A stretch of 64,000 nt of DNA, taken from contig JAVTVJ010000130.1 of assembly GCA_034509425.1 (NCBI GenBank), forward strand, positions 3,651,501 through 3,715,500, read 5' to 3'. The notes under the pieces are model-generated. The model was not told the DNA's origin. It saw nothing but the letters and a program-made list of their open reading frames with translations, and did not search any database. Position numbers and translations under genes: made by a program. Source of the DNA: Eopsaltria australis. Taxonomy: Eukaryota; Chordata; Aves; Passeriformes; Petroicidae. This document shows positions 12,943-25,935 of the stretch, in pieces (position 1 is the stretch's first letter; every line of letters starts with the position of its first letter).

Positions 12943-15500
12943 TCTCTGAGTGTTTATCTTACCATAAGGCCAATTACTAGATTTGGTGGGTGCAGCTGAA
13001 TCATATGAAGGTACAAGATTTTCTGGACTGAAGAGCAGAAGAGAATGAGTTAGTTGTACTGTCACAACTACTTTGATTCTTCAGGCAACTCAATCTCACA
13101 GGCAGGACTTGAAGAAAGCTAATATCCAGACACAGGACTTCCAGCAGCTCTCAGATGAGTCAGTCAGGACCTCTGGATCTCAGTCTATAACTATTTCTCA
13201 GGGCTGAGAATCAATTTAGCCTGTTACCTGTATGAGGTCTGAGGGAACTTAATGGCCTGTCAGATTTGGCTGAAATTAGCTGAGGCCTTCAAAAGAATGA
13301 CCAAGAGGTTAAGTACACAGAGAGATCTAAAATGCCTCACTTTCCTGAAACACCAGACTGAAAATTTAAGTCTCCAGCCTTTCCAATTGCAACCAGCCCC
13401 AGCTCTAGGCAGGAAACAGAGCCCAGAAAAAAACAGCCTACAAAGAGAGCCAAAAAAACACCTTGGGAGGATGAAATGTCACAGTCAGCTCATCCAGCGT
13501 CTAACCCAGACAGCTGAATGTGACATTTAAATTCCAACACACCTGAGTTCTAATTCTTCTGTTAATAAAGAAGGGTGTGAATCATGGTTCTGGGCAATTC
13601 AGTCTGAGTGGGTTTGGTGCAAGAATGACCTGTCAGCCCAAAAGGACAAATATCCAAAACAGTCTCTGACAGCCCCACACTCACCCCCATCAAGGCAAAG
13701 CCAGGAGGAGGAGACCAGTGAGTCCCAGCACAACAATCAGTCATAGTTTGGCTCCTGTGAGCAGCTGAGCAGGAGTTCTCACCTGGACAAAACTTTTCTG
13801 GGGATGTGAAATTTTACTGATGGACTCAGAGATCTTTAGGGAACTATGTGCACATGCTTGACTTCAATTTTGCAAAACCTTTTACAATTTATATGCTGGA
13901 GTTTTTTTTTTTTAACAGAGTTACAAACTGGAGCCATAAGTGATGCTGTGTTACTATCTCATATATTTACATTAGATGGGTGCAGTGTTCCCCCTGTCAG
14001 GGCAGATTGTTTATTCTGCACTGTGCTCAGAAAGAGGCTTTTATCTTAACCATGTTACTTTAACAAAATCAATGTCATCAAAGATCAAAAAGGACATAAA
14101 TATTATTAAAACTGTTTTTAAAGCAAACTAGAGTGTGGGTAATAGCATCTAAATTAAAGTGCTTGTTGCTGGGTAAATATAGGTAAATGTAGAGGAGGCT
14201 TCCATCAGTTTTCCTTAAGAGAGACAGCCATTACAAAATTCCTGACACAATCTCTGGCTGCCTGGTGCTGGCTGCTGTGGGGGAGAGGATTCTGGTGAAA
14301 ATGAGCACTGAGCTGAGCAAGTACTGACAGTTCCTGTACTCCAGCAGTCAGACTTCAGAGTTTAAAAAAAATATCTCCTTAAACCACTCAGTTTTCTTTG
14401 ATGCATATTCCCCACTCAAAATACCTGTCTCATCATCTGTCTCACACCAAAGGATATCTTGCCATTCCCTCATTAAAATAGAGTAGAAATGGGAATGACT
14501 AAACTCAGTTTATATATTTTTAGCCTGTTTTTTCCACAAGACCCCTAAATTCTGATATTGCCTCAGCTGTGGGTCCATGCATGGGACTTGGCTGCAGGTC
14601 TGTGTTTTAATTCAGATGTAGCGAGCATCCTTTGCTGAAAGAAACTCCTTTTGCAACATGTCAGCAGGAGACAATGTATTCAGCTCCATAATTATGTACT
14701 TCGGTACAATCACACAGCATTATATACAAAATCACCACACTGCTGAAAAAAAACTCCAAGCCTGAAATGCTAATTAGTTCACAAATTAACATTGATTTGA
14801 TTTAATGTTGAATAAGGGTTTGCAGCTTATACTTATGAGAGAACTTCACTTTCAGGCATGCTCAGACCCTCCTGTTTTAAATAACACTGTTCAGCCTGTG
14901 CCAGGTGCACGGTGGGCTCATTATCTATGTATAAAGAGGTATGACTTACTCAAAATAAAATCAGGCACAGGCACTGCAGCACAATGTCATCCAGCAATAC
15001 AATATCCCTTGGGACCGAGCTACCAAGTAAAAGCAGAGTGTAACAATCACCTGTCTTTGTGCTGCATCATGTTGGGGAAAGGTGAACAGATCATATTTCC
15101 AGTGTAGTGCCCTTTCCTGTCACTGATGTCAGTACTGACAGGCGAAATTCAAAATAATAATGCATATTCTAATAACATTTTGCACTCCTAAGGCACCCTC
15201 ATGGAAATAAGTCAGCTTTCAAAGAGCGCTGATGATTTCGGTCCCAAACTACTCCTATGCAGGCAGAGAAATTGTGCCCTCCCCATTCTGTCCTAATTCT
15301 GTTCATTCAAGGGGTGTTTTGACATTGACTGAAACCCAGAGAAAACGAAGCAGAGGGGAGTTCAAAGGAGGAATTTTAACAGGAGCTGTTTGAGCTGGGG
15401 CAGAGAACACAAACATGCAAAGAGGCTGCTCCAGCACCAGATCAGAGGCAATGCTGACCATGGCAGCTCCTCTGGAGTTCAGATTCCAGCCATGCACACA

Positions 15501-15517
15501 GCTCAGCTCAGCTCAGC
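15501..15517. repeat. (GCTCA)n short tandem repeat
   Basis: Three GCTCA units followed by GC in a locally GC-richer segment. Confidence 0.8.
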
Positions 15518-15899
15518 ACGGGGCTCTGAGAGGAGTTAATGGGGCTGGAAGCTGCCAGTCCTTCAGTGCTGCCTGTCCCCAAAGCAAGAGTGTCCCCACA
15601 ACACTGGCAGGGAGGCCATGCTGCGCATGGTTCATTTAGGGGGTGACACTGCTTGACAAGAGCAACACAATCTGACCCAGGAAGGGGCAAAATGTCACAA
15701 GTGCCACTTTCTGTCACTGGGGAGGCAAGGTCCATCCACGTGCTCCTTACTGCAGCTGCTCTGGCTGCTGGCAAGCAAAATACTGCAGAAAAACAAGCTG
15801 CAGTTAGGGAGAAACTCCTTCATCCTTTGGACATGCTGCCAAAGGGAGCAGGAAGCTGCTTTCTCACAGGTGGTGGCCTGGGGAGGCCAAGACAAGGAG

Positions 15900-15961
15900 A
15901 TGTGGAAATAAAAGCTGGCCAGTCCATTGAATGTGGAAATAAAAGCTGGCCAGTCCATTGA
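15900..15961. repeat. Perfect 31-bp tandem duplication
   Basis: The 31-base unit beginning ATGTGGAAATAAAAGCTGGC occurs twice in direct succession (15900-15930 and 15931-15961) without a mismatch. Each copy contains AATAAA. Identity suggests a recent event or a collapsed or variable minisatellite. The flanking AT-rich sequence is not obviously part of a known repeat. Confidence 0.95.
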
Positions 15962-18900
15962 ATCCTTCATTCTGGGAAGGGTAGGACAGGAATAAAAAAC
16001 ACCATGGCTGAAAGGGAAGCAGAAGATGGAGATGGACTGACAGAACTGGGTAACATCAGCATCAACTGGTGTCAAAAGTTCCACTTTCCAACACGAGTCA
16101 GAGAGAATACTTCTTTAGGAAACCTTGGTAGGGATGTGGGAAATTAATGTCTTTATCTTCCAGATCAAGGAACATGAGATTGCACTGACAAATAAAACAA
16201 ATATCAGATGTATAAGGATATGTAATGAAATTATTTGGTTTACACCTGAAAGTAAGCTAACACGAGTAGTGTGGTTTTTAATTCTAACTGAAAACATATT
16301 GTTTCCTTATTTTTTATGCTAACTCAACACTTACTATGAAAACATGGACTGGGTATAGGACTATATTCAATACAACAGAGCAAATGTTAAAATTGGGACA
16401 AAAGAATCCAGGGATAATTTTATATTTGTTGGGATGGAAATCTAGATGCAAAATAAATCTGACATTTTTCCTATTCACAGCTGAGGATTAATTTTATTAA
16501 ATAATTTCACAGTTTTCTGGTTCACTGAGTGCATATTTCCTGATAACTCCCCAAGATGGAAAGTATTTTGTATCCAGTAACTTTCACTGAGCATTGCTTC
16601 ATTCAAGCAGCACTTGACCTGCAGTACACTTATTGTTAGAGTTCATTTTTTCACCCTGTTCGGTTTGATCTCTTCTGCTTTTGCTTGACCCAGTAAAATG
16701 TTCAGCTCACATTTACCACACTGCACACAATGTAATTGTTGAGTGTCACAAATTAATACCTGTGACCACCCCTACAAAATACATAAAAGAGGGGAAGTCA
16801 TTATTAGAAAGGTTAATCTTCTCAACTGCTGCTATCAGTTTGATTAGATAAACTCAGGACCTCTTTTTGTTTCTTTATGCAAAATGTCAGCTTGTGTAGG
16901 CTGTTGCCCTCTCTGCTCCACACTAAACATGCTACAACTGCATTATCATAAAGCATTATGTAAAATGAAGTGAGATTAACTTCCAATTATTTGGGTCAAA
17001 ATTTATTCCAAATTGAAACCCATTCCCCTGCAGCGAGTCAGGTCAAAGAATAAAAGCTCTCAACAGCAGGATTTAAGACCTTCTAACCCATGCTGGCTTC
17101 ACAATTAGTGGCCAGCACCCATGGCTGTCACCTTAATGCATTCATAACCTCCTACCCTGGGATAATTTTATATATCCCTCCCATTTTCAACAAAAAGCAG
17201 CTCCATGCCAATGGCAGGAACTGGAAGACATCTGATTTTCTCAGTCACTACACACTAAATAGAATTGCTAATGCAGTGGTAACTGTTGCATTAATAAACC
17301 CAATCAAGCGACTGCAGAAGCCTCTTCCCTCTCTTCTGTTAACCTCCCTGCAATGAGTCATTCCTGTTGGAGTGATCTACAGTTGTATTTTCTGCTAATA
17401 GACTCAGGGTTTCAAGAGCTGTTATTCACTAGATGGTCACTGGAGATTTAGAAGTGAAGTAACCTTGGCTCTGATTCAGTACGTGCAGCACATGGGTGGA
17501 TTTACACCCAACAAAACAACATCTGTACCAACCACTGAGAAGGATTTCCAATCCAGAACAGCAAATCTGACATCAAAATATGTGTAGATGTGGCACAGAG
17601 CAAACATACCTGAACCCAATCACTGAACTGGTGTGGGAAACCAGAGGTGTGAGTCCCCATCAAGCTCTCCTCCCAGAGAGAAAGGAGGTGATAAGGAGCA
17701 GGGAAAAGCCCTGGCACACCCAGTCCTCTGGTCTGGATTTAGTGTGATCCTGGAATGAGGGCAGACATCAGCAATTCCATGTGTGTTACTGGTGGGCAGC
17801 AGCCTGCATTAGAGTGCTCTGCTTTGAGGAAGGGCAGCGGCACAACTCTGTGCAGACACACAGAGCTCTAAATTCCTGCACAAGGGGCTCTTCTCCAGGC
17901 AGAAAGGGGTCAGTCATGGAACAGAGCACAAACAGCTGTAGCTCTGACCTGAACCTTCACAGGTGTGTTCCCCAGTTCCATGGCAAACACAGTTTTAAAG
18001 GAGTCCAGTATTCGTGTGAAGAGCTTGGTTCTACCACTGTGCTGCATCACCCTCCTGCTCTCCAACTCACACACAAAAAGCCCTGAGAAACACTTCTTGA
18101 ACTGAAGAATTAATAACAGTGCTGGCATTTTAAAATGTCAGTCAGATTTTACACAAGCTCGCTGCCTGTGGGAAAACATGGAAGAGTCACAATCCATAAT
18201 TGTCCAGCAGGAGTGTCTCTAATGAAAATGTTGAGGATTCATTTAGAGGATGCTCTGGAATGGACACATTATGCTCTGCTGTCAGGGAATAGCTCCCAGA
18301 GCTCCTCTCCAGCCTCAGCAGGGATTGCAGCTGGGACAGATGATGAGATTAAATGCTCTCCTTCCCCCAGGGCAGGCAGCAGCATCCCCCCCCTCCCTGG
18401 GGAGACTCAGCAGTGAGAGGGCAGGGATCTCCAGGGCTAAGGGAACAAGGAGGTCAGTGACTGCTCCTGACAAATCTGCCTTGGAGACATCACTGCAGGG
18501 ATGCACTGCTGGCCCTTGTTCCAGGGCTGGGCAGGGCAGGTGCTGAGAGGTTGCAAGGGCTCCTGAAGCAAATGTGATTTTTAATGGAAATACTAAAGAC
18601 AAAAAGAGAAAGATTTGTCTGGTGTCTAAGTTTCAACTTGAAATTCATGTACAAAATTCTAGATATGGTGGAAGAAGGTCAGGTGCTCAGCTTCTCTAAA
18701 GTGCAAACAAATTCATGCCTCTAAAATACTGAATATTTTAGAAATCTTCAGTTATATATTTTTTTTTAAATTAGATAATTGCAAATGCTTACTGTTAGTT
18801 TTCTCAGAGAAATTTTCCTAAAGTCATGCCATCAGCAAAGCTCTCAAAGCAGCCTGTCAGCTTATGCCTCACTCCTGCAGGGAGACACGTTATCAAAACA

Positions 18901-19319
18901 ATCTAACCTTTTACTTCCTCCTGTTCTCATTTCTCAAAAAACCCAGCGAGGACAAAACCCAGACAAACAGCAAGAAATAGCAAGCACTGTCCATGTTCAT
19001 AGAAATACAGACACAGATTAATGAATCAAAAAACACCTCTAACACAGTGAGGACATCGAAAAGCAAATGTGTATTCCAAGTCAGCTCAGACTCTGCAGCC
19101 ACGGGGGTCCCTACCTGAGCAGGGATGTGCTGATCTTGATTGCTCGTGTGACCTTTGCTGCCTGTGCTCCAGAGCCACATGGTGAGCAGAACAAGCTGCT
19201 CCTGCACGGCATGAAAGCTGCAGGGTTAACCCCGAGGCAATCAACACATTTCATCCTTGGCATGGCTGCCTGGAGCACATCACATGCTGCTGCTGGTGAT
19301 CAGCAAAGCCTCTCCACTC
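15962..19319. other. Non-genic stretch
   Basis: No gene seen. It alternates AT-rich DNA (16100-17000) with slightly GC-richer DNA (17640-18560). A small inverted repeat with 9-bp arms (TCTAAAATA/TATTTTAGA) lies at 18720-18742. Frames here are short and lack domains. Confidence 0.7.
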
Positions 19320-19450
19320 CCTAATTTACATTTACGCACAAATTAATGGTCCTTATAATTTTTATTCCGATAAATGGGCGAGCTCTTGTAATACATGAAG
19401 ATTTGAATTGTTCACACTCATTTTAGGTTTAAATCCTACCCAAATGGGCA
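19320..19450. promoter_or_regulatory. Candidate conserved non-coding element
   Basis: TTTACGCACAAATTAATGGT, TTTATTCCGATAAATGGGCG and AGCTCTTGTAATACATGAAG follow one another in an AT-rich, non-repetitive stretch with three retained CpGs. The sequence style matches highly conserved vertebrate enhancers. No coding potential is seen. Confidence 0.35.
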
Positions 19451-22400
19451 GTGATGCAGTTTGACTGCAGGCGTGGGAGACACCACAGCCTCCATCCCTG
19501 GGCTCTCAGAGAAACCAAAAAAAGGGATGGAAACCAAATGGCTTCCCTTTGAGACCCCAAGAAATTTTAGCCAAATTTGTAGTTATCAATTAAATAAACA
19601 GCTCTCAACACAAATACTCAATAAAAAAACAGAAATTTGAGCAGTGGTTTCTGCAGTCACCTGGAAATGTAACACCATATACCCTTACTCCACAGAATTC
19701 CCTCATGGGGTTTGGAAAGTCACTTGTTTAACACAAACTAGTCCTTTAGTTGTAATCTTTGGGACAACCAAATTTCTACAGAGCTAGAACTAGATAAAGT
19801 CTGCACTAAGAACAGCTTTGCTGAGCGTAGTCATGCTAAAACTGCAGTGCTTTGTATCCAGCAGGATTTTGCACCATAAAATCTGTGGCTGTCTTTGTAT
19901 GGTGGAAACAATAATTGTCTTCTCCATTGGCAGGCAGCACAAAAACTGCCTGTGTCTCATTTAGTAAAACTAATATTGGTTTGCTGTGCACATCTATAGG
20001 AAGAGGCTGTGCAGGGTTGCTGTAAGAGCAGTGACATTAGAGTTGGTGTTTTCCTGTTCATTCTCATTTGAGTTTTTCAATATTCTCAGCAGCATCTCCC
20101 CATCTGACAGTCAGCTACAGCATCTAGGGAAAAAGAGAAAACACTAAAAGCCCCAAAAGAGGCTGGCCAGACACAAGATCAGGCAAGAATATTTTATAGA
20201 AATAGAAAACCTTCCTGGGTTTGAATTTAGGAATATGCTTGTTCCCATTTATAGCCCGAGACCACAGCAATGATTGCTAATAGACCTCTGTGAAGAGTAA
20301 AAAATTATGTTGATTAGTTTCCAGCAGGGCCATTTGCCTTTGCAAAAGAGCCTGAAGTAAAAGGAGTGTGAGAGCTTGTCCATGCTGTGTGAAGGGAAAA
20401 ATTCAAATTCCACAGCACACTGGGGAACCAGATACAAACCCAGTACCTGTGACCAGGGCACCCAGCTGAGTGTGTGTGCACTGGGCAGCCTCATTCCTCT
20501 GTGCAAGCTCCTACCTGTATTTATTGTCCATTTTAATCCTGATGCTCACCTCTTTTTAAATGGCAGCAGCAAAACTGTTGGTCAAATGGTCAAATGGCTA
20601 ATGTGAAACCACTTCTTGCCAAGAGTGAAATGCTAAATGTAAATAAACCTACTGTTCAGGCAACCCTGCCTGAAAGAGACAAATTGATGTAATTTTTTTA
20701 AGATACAGGGGAAATTGATAAAAGAGAACTCTGCTATTTATATATATATAAAAATTGGTAGAAATACTTTATCTACTGTGTGTAAGTGATGTAAAAGGCT
20801 TTTTATTTTGCTTTACTGTCCATCTTTAACAGAAAAGCTTCTTAGAAAGATGCATTCACCCTTGATCACAGAAAACCAAAAGCACCAAAGGTCCAAGAAT
20901 TGCCCTAAGTGGGAACCATGTGAAGAATTAAATCTGCTGTGGAAACACTGCCAACAGCTGGAACTACCAATGTCCAGCTTCAGTTGTGTGACAGATACGG
21001 GGAGGAATATTTGCAATGAAGAACTGCTGAGGAGTGATGTCCATTCCTATCCCAGAGCTCTCATCCTGGGAGATGGTAATTCAAACCATCTCTGTTGTAT
21101 ATTATTTAATATACATTGATAAAATGTTTTGTTTCTCAGCCTGTCCATAGGACTCAGGGAGACTCTCACAATCCTGGATCAGCTCAGTGGCCTCACATAC
21201 ACATCAGCAAAGCCACTACAGCATCACTTCCCATCCAAGAGCTTGTGCTTCCTGGGCAACCTTCCCATGATGAGGGTGCTGTTGTCCTTGTCACCCTGCT
21301 CAAGGGGAACATTAGTTTGACATGAAAGAGAAGTGACGTTCATGAGCATCAGGGAAAAGCAAGTGGTCTTTGTCCAGCAGCTGTTACAGCTGGAGGATTC
21401 CCCTTTCCTGTCTCTCTTTTGTCCTTTAGCCATGTGAAAGTGGATGGAAAATCCACACAGAGCATCTGCTCTAGTTCTTCTGTTCTCTCTTCTCTCTTGC
21501 CTGTTACTTTAAATTTCTTTTACTTTCAGCTGCCCTGCACCAAGAGCATAGAGTGCAGGAATTAAGCATAGAGGACATTCCCCTCCATGAATAACTCAGG
21601 CAGCCCCATGGAAAGGCTCAAACACAACTGAGAATGAAAGGAACAAATCTCTCAGCTCTGGGTTAAGAACTGTCACTTTCCCCTTTGTATTGCCCTGTAA
21701 AGCCTTAACACACAGATATTTATGTGCTGGTGTTGAGGTGAATTGTCCTTAATATTTCAGGATAAATGTGTGCTTTGAGTCTGGTTTTCAAAATTACCTG
21801 TCTTTAAGCACACATTTATACTCACAAACACAACAGAAGGGTGTTCATATTTACAGCCACTTCACCACCTCAGACTCTAACACTGTGCCAGGGAATTGGG
21901 TCCAGCCAATAGCTCTCCCTATGGAAAATCCAACAAAGCAGCATTACATGGGAAGGCAGCTAATAGGAAATAGAGACTGAATGTGCAGTACATACTCAAT
22001 CTCTACTGCACAGCCAAAGACAAGAACTTTTAGATATCATTGAGGAAAGATTCCAACGGAGTTATTTTCAGAGCCATTTAGAGCTTAATGTTTGCCATTT
22101 CTAGAGAACAAATGAAAAAAATTATCTTGTCTGGTCAGGGCTAAGTAGGGACACAGATCAAAGTGACAGGGAAGAATCTGGAGACAGAAAGCTGAGAAAC
22201 CTGAGAGGGGAGAAAGGAGAACAAGGGCTCCTTGTGCTGCCTGGAGCTGGCAATTATGGTTGTGGATATGTTTGTGCAGCAAACAAGCAGCTGACTGAAG
22301 CTCCTTTAGAGAAATAAGCCTGGTTTTGCACCTGCCTGCCTGAACCTGAGCAGCCAGGCTGTAATTTTGAACTTAAATGTGCCTGGCCTCTCTTTAGGAC

Positions 22401-22771
22401 ACCAGCAGCACTGGGCAAGAAAAACAGCCAGTGTATCTGGAGGTCAAACCCATCCAGCTCACGGAGCTAAACAGATGTGTGGCTTCCATGGCCTGTGCTG
22501 GAGTCCTGCCACTGAACCATTTGTGTGAGGCTAGGAGTTATTTATTTGCAGATGGATGTTTAGGGGGAAGGCCTCTGTCACTGTGGGGACTGTCACCAGT
22601 TGTTGGGCAGTCCCAGCCTGCAGCAGAGCTGGCTCTAATAAGCAGTATCCAAATAATCCCTTCAGCAACACCCGCGGTGGCACAAAGAGCTGACACCAGG
22701 ACTCTGCACTCTAACCCCTGGGCTATTCTTGACCCTCTTCAGGGCCTCATTCTAGTTTAAAATTCAGCTAT
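19451..22771. other. Non-genic stretch
   Basis: No gene seen. It includes a (TA)n run at 20739-20751, a direct repeat of GGTCAAAT at 20580-20595, and an inverted repeat with 9-bp arms (TGTATATTA/TAATATACA) at 21096-21115. Nothing else is recognisable. Confidence 0.7.
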
Positions 22772-22798
22772 TTTTAATAATCTCTGAGATTATTAAAA
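22772..22798. repeat. 27-bp near-perfect palindrome (13-bp arms, 1-base centre)
   Basis: The left arm TTTTAATAATCTC (22772-22784) and right arm GAGATTATTAAAA (22786-22798) are exact reverse complements around a single T at 22785. The arms do not extend further. It may be a double-stranded dyad binding site or a cruciform-prone sequence; no repeat family is recognised. Confidence 0.9.
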
Positions 22799-22834
22799 TC
22801 AAGACCTGACATTGGAGGTGGCTTTTGCAGATGT

Positions 22835-22955
22835 CGGTCTTTGCTCTGCTGGTTCCCTTTTCCTATCTGTGAAGGGGGAATAGCACTTATTTCACAGAGG
22901 GCTGATGCATCCCGTTCATAAGGATAAACACTGCAGTTTCCTCACGTACATGGCC
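22835..22955 (+). mobile_element. MIR/L2-like ancient repeat fragment
   Basis: TTCCTATCTGTGAAGGGGGA followed by ATAGCACTTATTTCACAGAG and then AAGGATAAA reproduces, with substitutions, the order of the widespread MIR/L2 3' segment (TTTCCCCATCTGTAAAATGG, then a run of ACTTACCTCACAGGG, then GAGGATTAAAT). No tRNA head is visible. Such fragments are old in amniotes. The name is an analogy to mammalian elements, and a bird repeat library would be needed to fix it. It starts about 40 bases after the 27-bp palindrome at 22772-22798. Confidence 0.45.
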
Positions 22956-22999
22956 ACTCCGGGGGTGAAAAATGTCTGAGTGTAAACACCACTTTCTGA

Positions 23000-23120
23000 A
23001 AACCTTCATTAGCAATATTTAGGCTAAGGCAATCTCCACGGCCATATGGGCTGCAGTAGCCTTATTAATCTGCTTCATTAGTGCCAGGCAGAAAGTTGCA
23101 TTTACTTGTCTAATACTCTT
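23000..23120. promoter_or_regulatory. Candidate conserved non-coding element
   Basis: CTTCATTAGCAATATTTAGG, CCTTATTAATCTGCTTCATT and AGTGCCAGGCAGAAAG contain four ATTA/TAAT cores, a repeated CTTCATTAG and the palindrome CCATATGG. It lies soon after the MIR/L2-like fragment. Conservation is untested. Confidence 0.3.
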
Positions 23121-25852
23121 CTTTCAAGCCAGCAGGGACTCCCCCTTTCCAGTGTGTGCTTCTGTTTGCAGGGTTCCCTTTCTCACACCCCATGACCCTG
23201 CATCTTCCTCACCACACTGCTTGTGGACTGGCACCTCCCTTTTCCCACCCCTCCTTTTCCAATGAATATTGCCCCTTTTTCTTCCCTGCAGCTAAGGAAA
23301 AGTCTTTAAATCCTCTGGAACTTTTTGCAGCGCTGTTGCCCCTGTATCCCAATCAGCAAAATCTTCATCTCCCAGCCCAGAAGAACAATCAAGGTGCAGC
23401 TTACAGAATCCCTTTGCTGCCAGGGTTAGGAATTCTCAACACTCCCTCAGTCCCTCTCTGTGCTTGATTTATCCTATCAGGATACAAATCTGGCCAAATC
23501 TTCCCAGTCCTGGCCAGTATCACAGTCTGGCCTCCTCAGGTCAATGCCATGGATTTTCTGCATCCAGGTGTTCCTTTCTATTCCCCTGTGATAACTCCGG
23601 TTGCTACAATGATAAGATTGGATTTCTCAACTCGTGGGTGAAGCACTGGAAAGAAATGACAATTTTAACAACTTCCTGCTCACTGATGTTAAAGTGATGA
23701 TTTCATTTTACCATCATTCAGGCATCTCTTAGATGTTGGCATTTACTAAGCTAAAAAAAAACCACTTTAATAATTTCTAATGAGATGATAAATACATATA
23801 TACACCGGTGATTGCTGAAATGCTGTCCAATTTAATCTTTTTCTGATAGGAATAATTCCACATCCCTAATAGAAACTTTGCCTGATTTTGGATCAGTAAC
23901 AAATGTTTGATTTTCTGTACTTTTGCTGGCTACTTTCAACCAGCACTTAGCATTAAATTTATAACATGTGAAACACAATTGAGGCAGTCATTTCTGGCCT
24001 TGAGTTTCGTAACTATTGAGTTCTGATTACAAGATCGGAGCAGAGATCTGAATTTTCACAAGTCCTCTCCAGCAGTACCTCATGTAAAGATCAGTCTCTG
24101 ATTTGCACAGCACAGAAAAACTGGTAGGGTGCAAGTTTCTGCTGCTTTGGGCTTTGCAGAACATATCCAGGGTGCTGAGCACTGCCCTGGTGGCTTTTCT
24201 GAGCGTAGCAGCTAAAGCCACCATGGGTTACTCATTCTAAACCTTCTGCATTCCCAGGATCCCCAGAATAACATCATGCATGAAGCTGTTTGCACATCTA
24301 TCTTTCATTCATAGATCAGGGATTTAATAAGGGAAGACAGCTCAGCAATCAAACAGTGGATTTGGGATTCTTCAATTCCTGTTTTCCTTCCAATCGAGGT
24401 TTCTATCAGGCAACATGGGATTCCCATGACCTAACTTTGGGTGTCTGAAAGTTAAATTTGCCATAGACTCTGCAGAAAATTCCTCTGCACCTTATTGACC
24501 CTCTGGAGAAACCAGTTCTTTGTCATCACTCTGAAGGGTACCTACAGCTGACTTCTAGATGCTTAAATTCAGAGGGATGAATCCCTCATTTGGGATCCAG
24601 TCTCCCATAAAACAGTAATTTTATCCTACTGCCAGCACCCTGCACAGGATCTGGAGCTGAATGAAAAACGTGGGTTTAGACATTTCCTTGCTGCAGACTT
24701 TCACTTCACCCAGGCTCTCATCTACAAATGAAATTAATTTTCAGAAATAGACCTGGAGAAAGCACCATGCACTGTAAGCATTAATGCAAATACTCCTTTT
24801 CTGCTGCAGGAAAAACCTTTGCTGACAAGAAAGGCTCCTTCTCCCCCGGGTGAGTGTAGTCCTGTCTCTGTCTGTGGAGACTGACATGGAGATTATTGCT
24901 TGAGATCCTGCTCTTTGTGCTGTGCACATCTGGGACAGGGATTAAAGCCACTGAGCTCATCTGACATATAAGAGACCACTAACACCTTGGAAAAGGGTAA
25001 CAGACACCATCTGATGCTTTCAAGCCTTAAGGGTGAAAGTGAAGGTAGCCAGCTTATGGTTATTTATTAAACATGATCATTTAACACACAGATTTGTGTT
25101 TTCAATAGGGCTGAATAGAAACATAGAGGTTTCCTGTACACAAAATGAAGCCTTTAAAAAGCTACAATTTCACACCAGAAATGCTAAAATTAAAACAGAT
25201 CCACCTTATACACGATTTCCCTTGGTGCACATTGAAAATAGGTTTTGCTTTTAATATATTATTGTAAGACTTTGAAGGTGACTTCCAGAGTAACTGTCCT
25301 AGATAATTTCTTCTACTTCTCTGATTTCTGAGAACTGAACCAGGTGCCATTTTAAGGATTGTTAAACAATAGTTATAAACAGCAACTAACCACACAAAAG
25401 AGCCCAAACTCTGGAAATACTAAAACCAGACAAGGCAAAGGCCCTAAAAAATGTTAATGATCCAAAACCAGAACAAGAAACCCAGTGACACCTGACTTCA
25501 AGAGCAGTGATCCCCTTCCTCTTCTGGGATAAAAATTCCCATCTCCAGCCTTCTCAACAGACAATTCATGTGAAAATGGCTGCTTGATGTTTGAAAGCTA
25601 GAAACCTTAGGGAAGCACCGTATTTTTAAGTAATCCCAGATATTTGTGCAGTTTCAATCCCAGCAATTGACAACCTCAACTGGTGTGTAAAAGCTAATGG
25701 ACCTCAGTAGGCACCCAGCTGAAATAATAACCATCCCTTGAATATCAAAAAGCAGCAGCACAGAGCACCTCTAACAAGTGATTTACCTTGAAAATTGGGA
25801 TCCAGGCAATTAGTATGTTTTTTTCCCCCACAGACCCCCATCTGTAAACACA

Positions 25853-25935
25853 TTGGGCCCAATCCTGCTTTTACTTACTGACCCTGTCAAGCTCAGTGGA
25901 TTTATTCAGGTGGAGGCACAGGGAGAATCACACTT
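25853..25935. mobile_element. Possible ancient amniote MITE fragment
   Basis: GGGCCCAATCCTGCTTTTAC, then AAGCTCAGTGGATTTATTCA and GGCACAGGGAGAATCAC follow the motif order of palindromic amniote repeats (GGGCCYRATCCTGC, then AGTCARTGG-ATTTAYTCMGGTG, then GAGAATCAGGCC). The arms no longer pair well. It shares the GGGC..TYCTGCT start with the element at 47534. The assignment is from remembered consensus patterns. Confidence 0.35.

Larger units (their letters stand above)
5216..15399. other. Non-genic stretch
   Basis: No supported gene. It contains the hairpin at 5936, the 12-bp duplication at 7191, T runs at 8213 and 13902, the G/T tract at 11018 and the AAAT repeat at 12926. The part at 8910-9010 (ATGTAAGCGAGTGACTGATT, CTTTGGCTAATCACTG) looks mildly enhancer-like. 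The 158-codon frame at 6434-6910 has no recognisable domain. A TGTAC stem closing a TTCG loop lies at 14696-14709. Confidence 0.7.

Noticed and set aside
14696..14709. TGTAC stem closing a TTCG loop
   Set aside because: A five-base stem is expected often by chance and no terminator or RNA gene context exists.
17468..17495. Resemblance to the CTGATTCAG..GCACATG motif of amniote palindromic repeats
   Set aside because: Too short and diverged; no second arm or neighbouring motif.
24420..24600. Patch reminiscent of an old repeat (GGGTGTCTGAAAGTTAAATT)
   Set aside because: No ordered set of diagnostic motifs; cannot be assigned.
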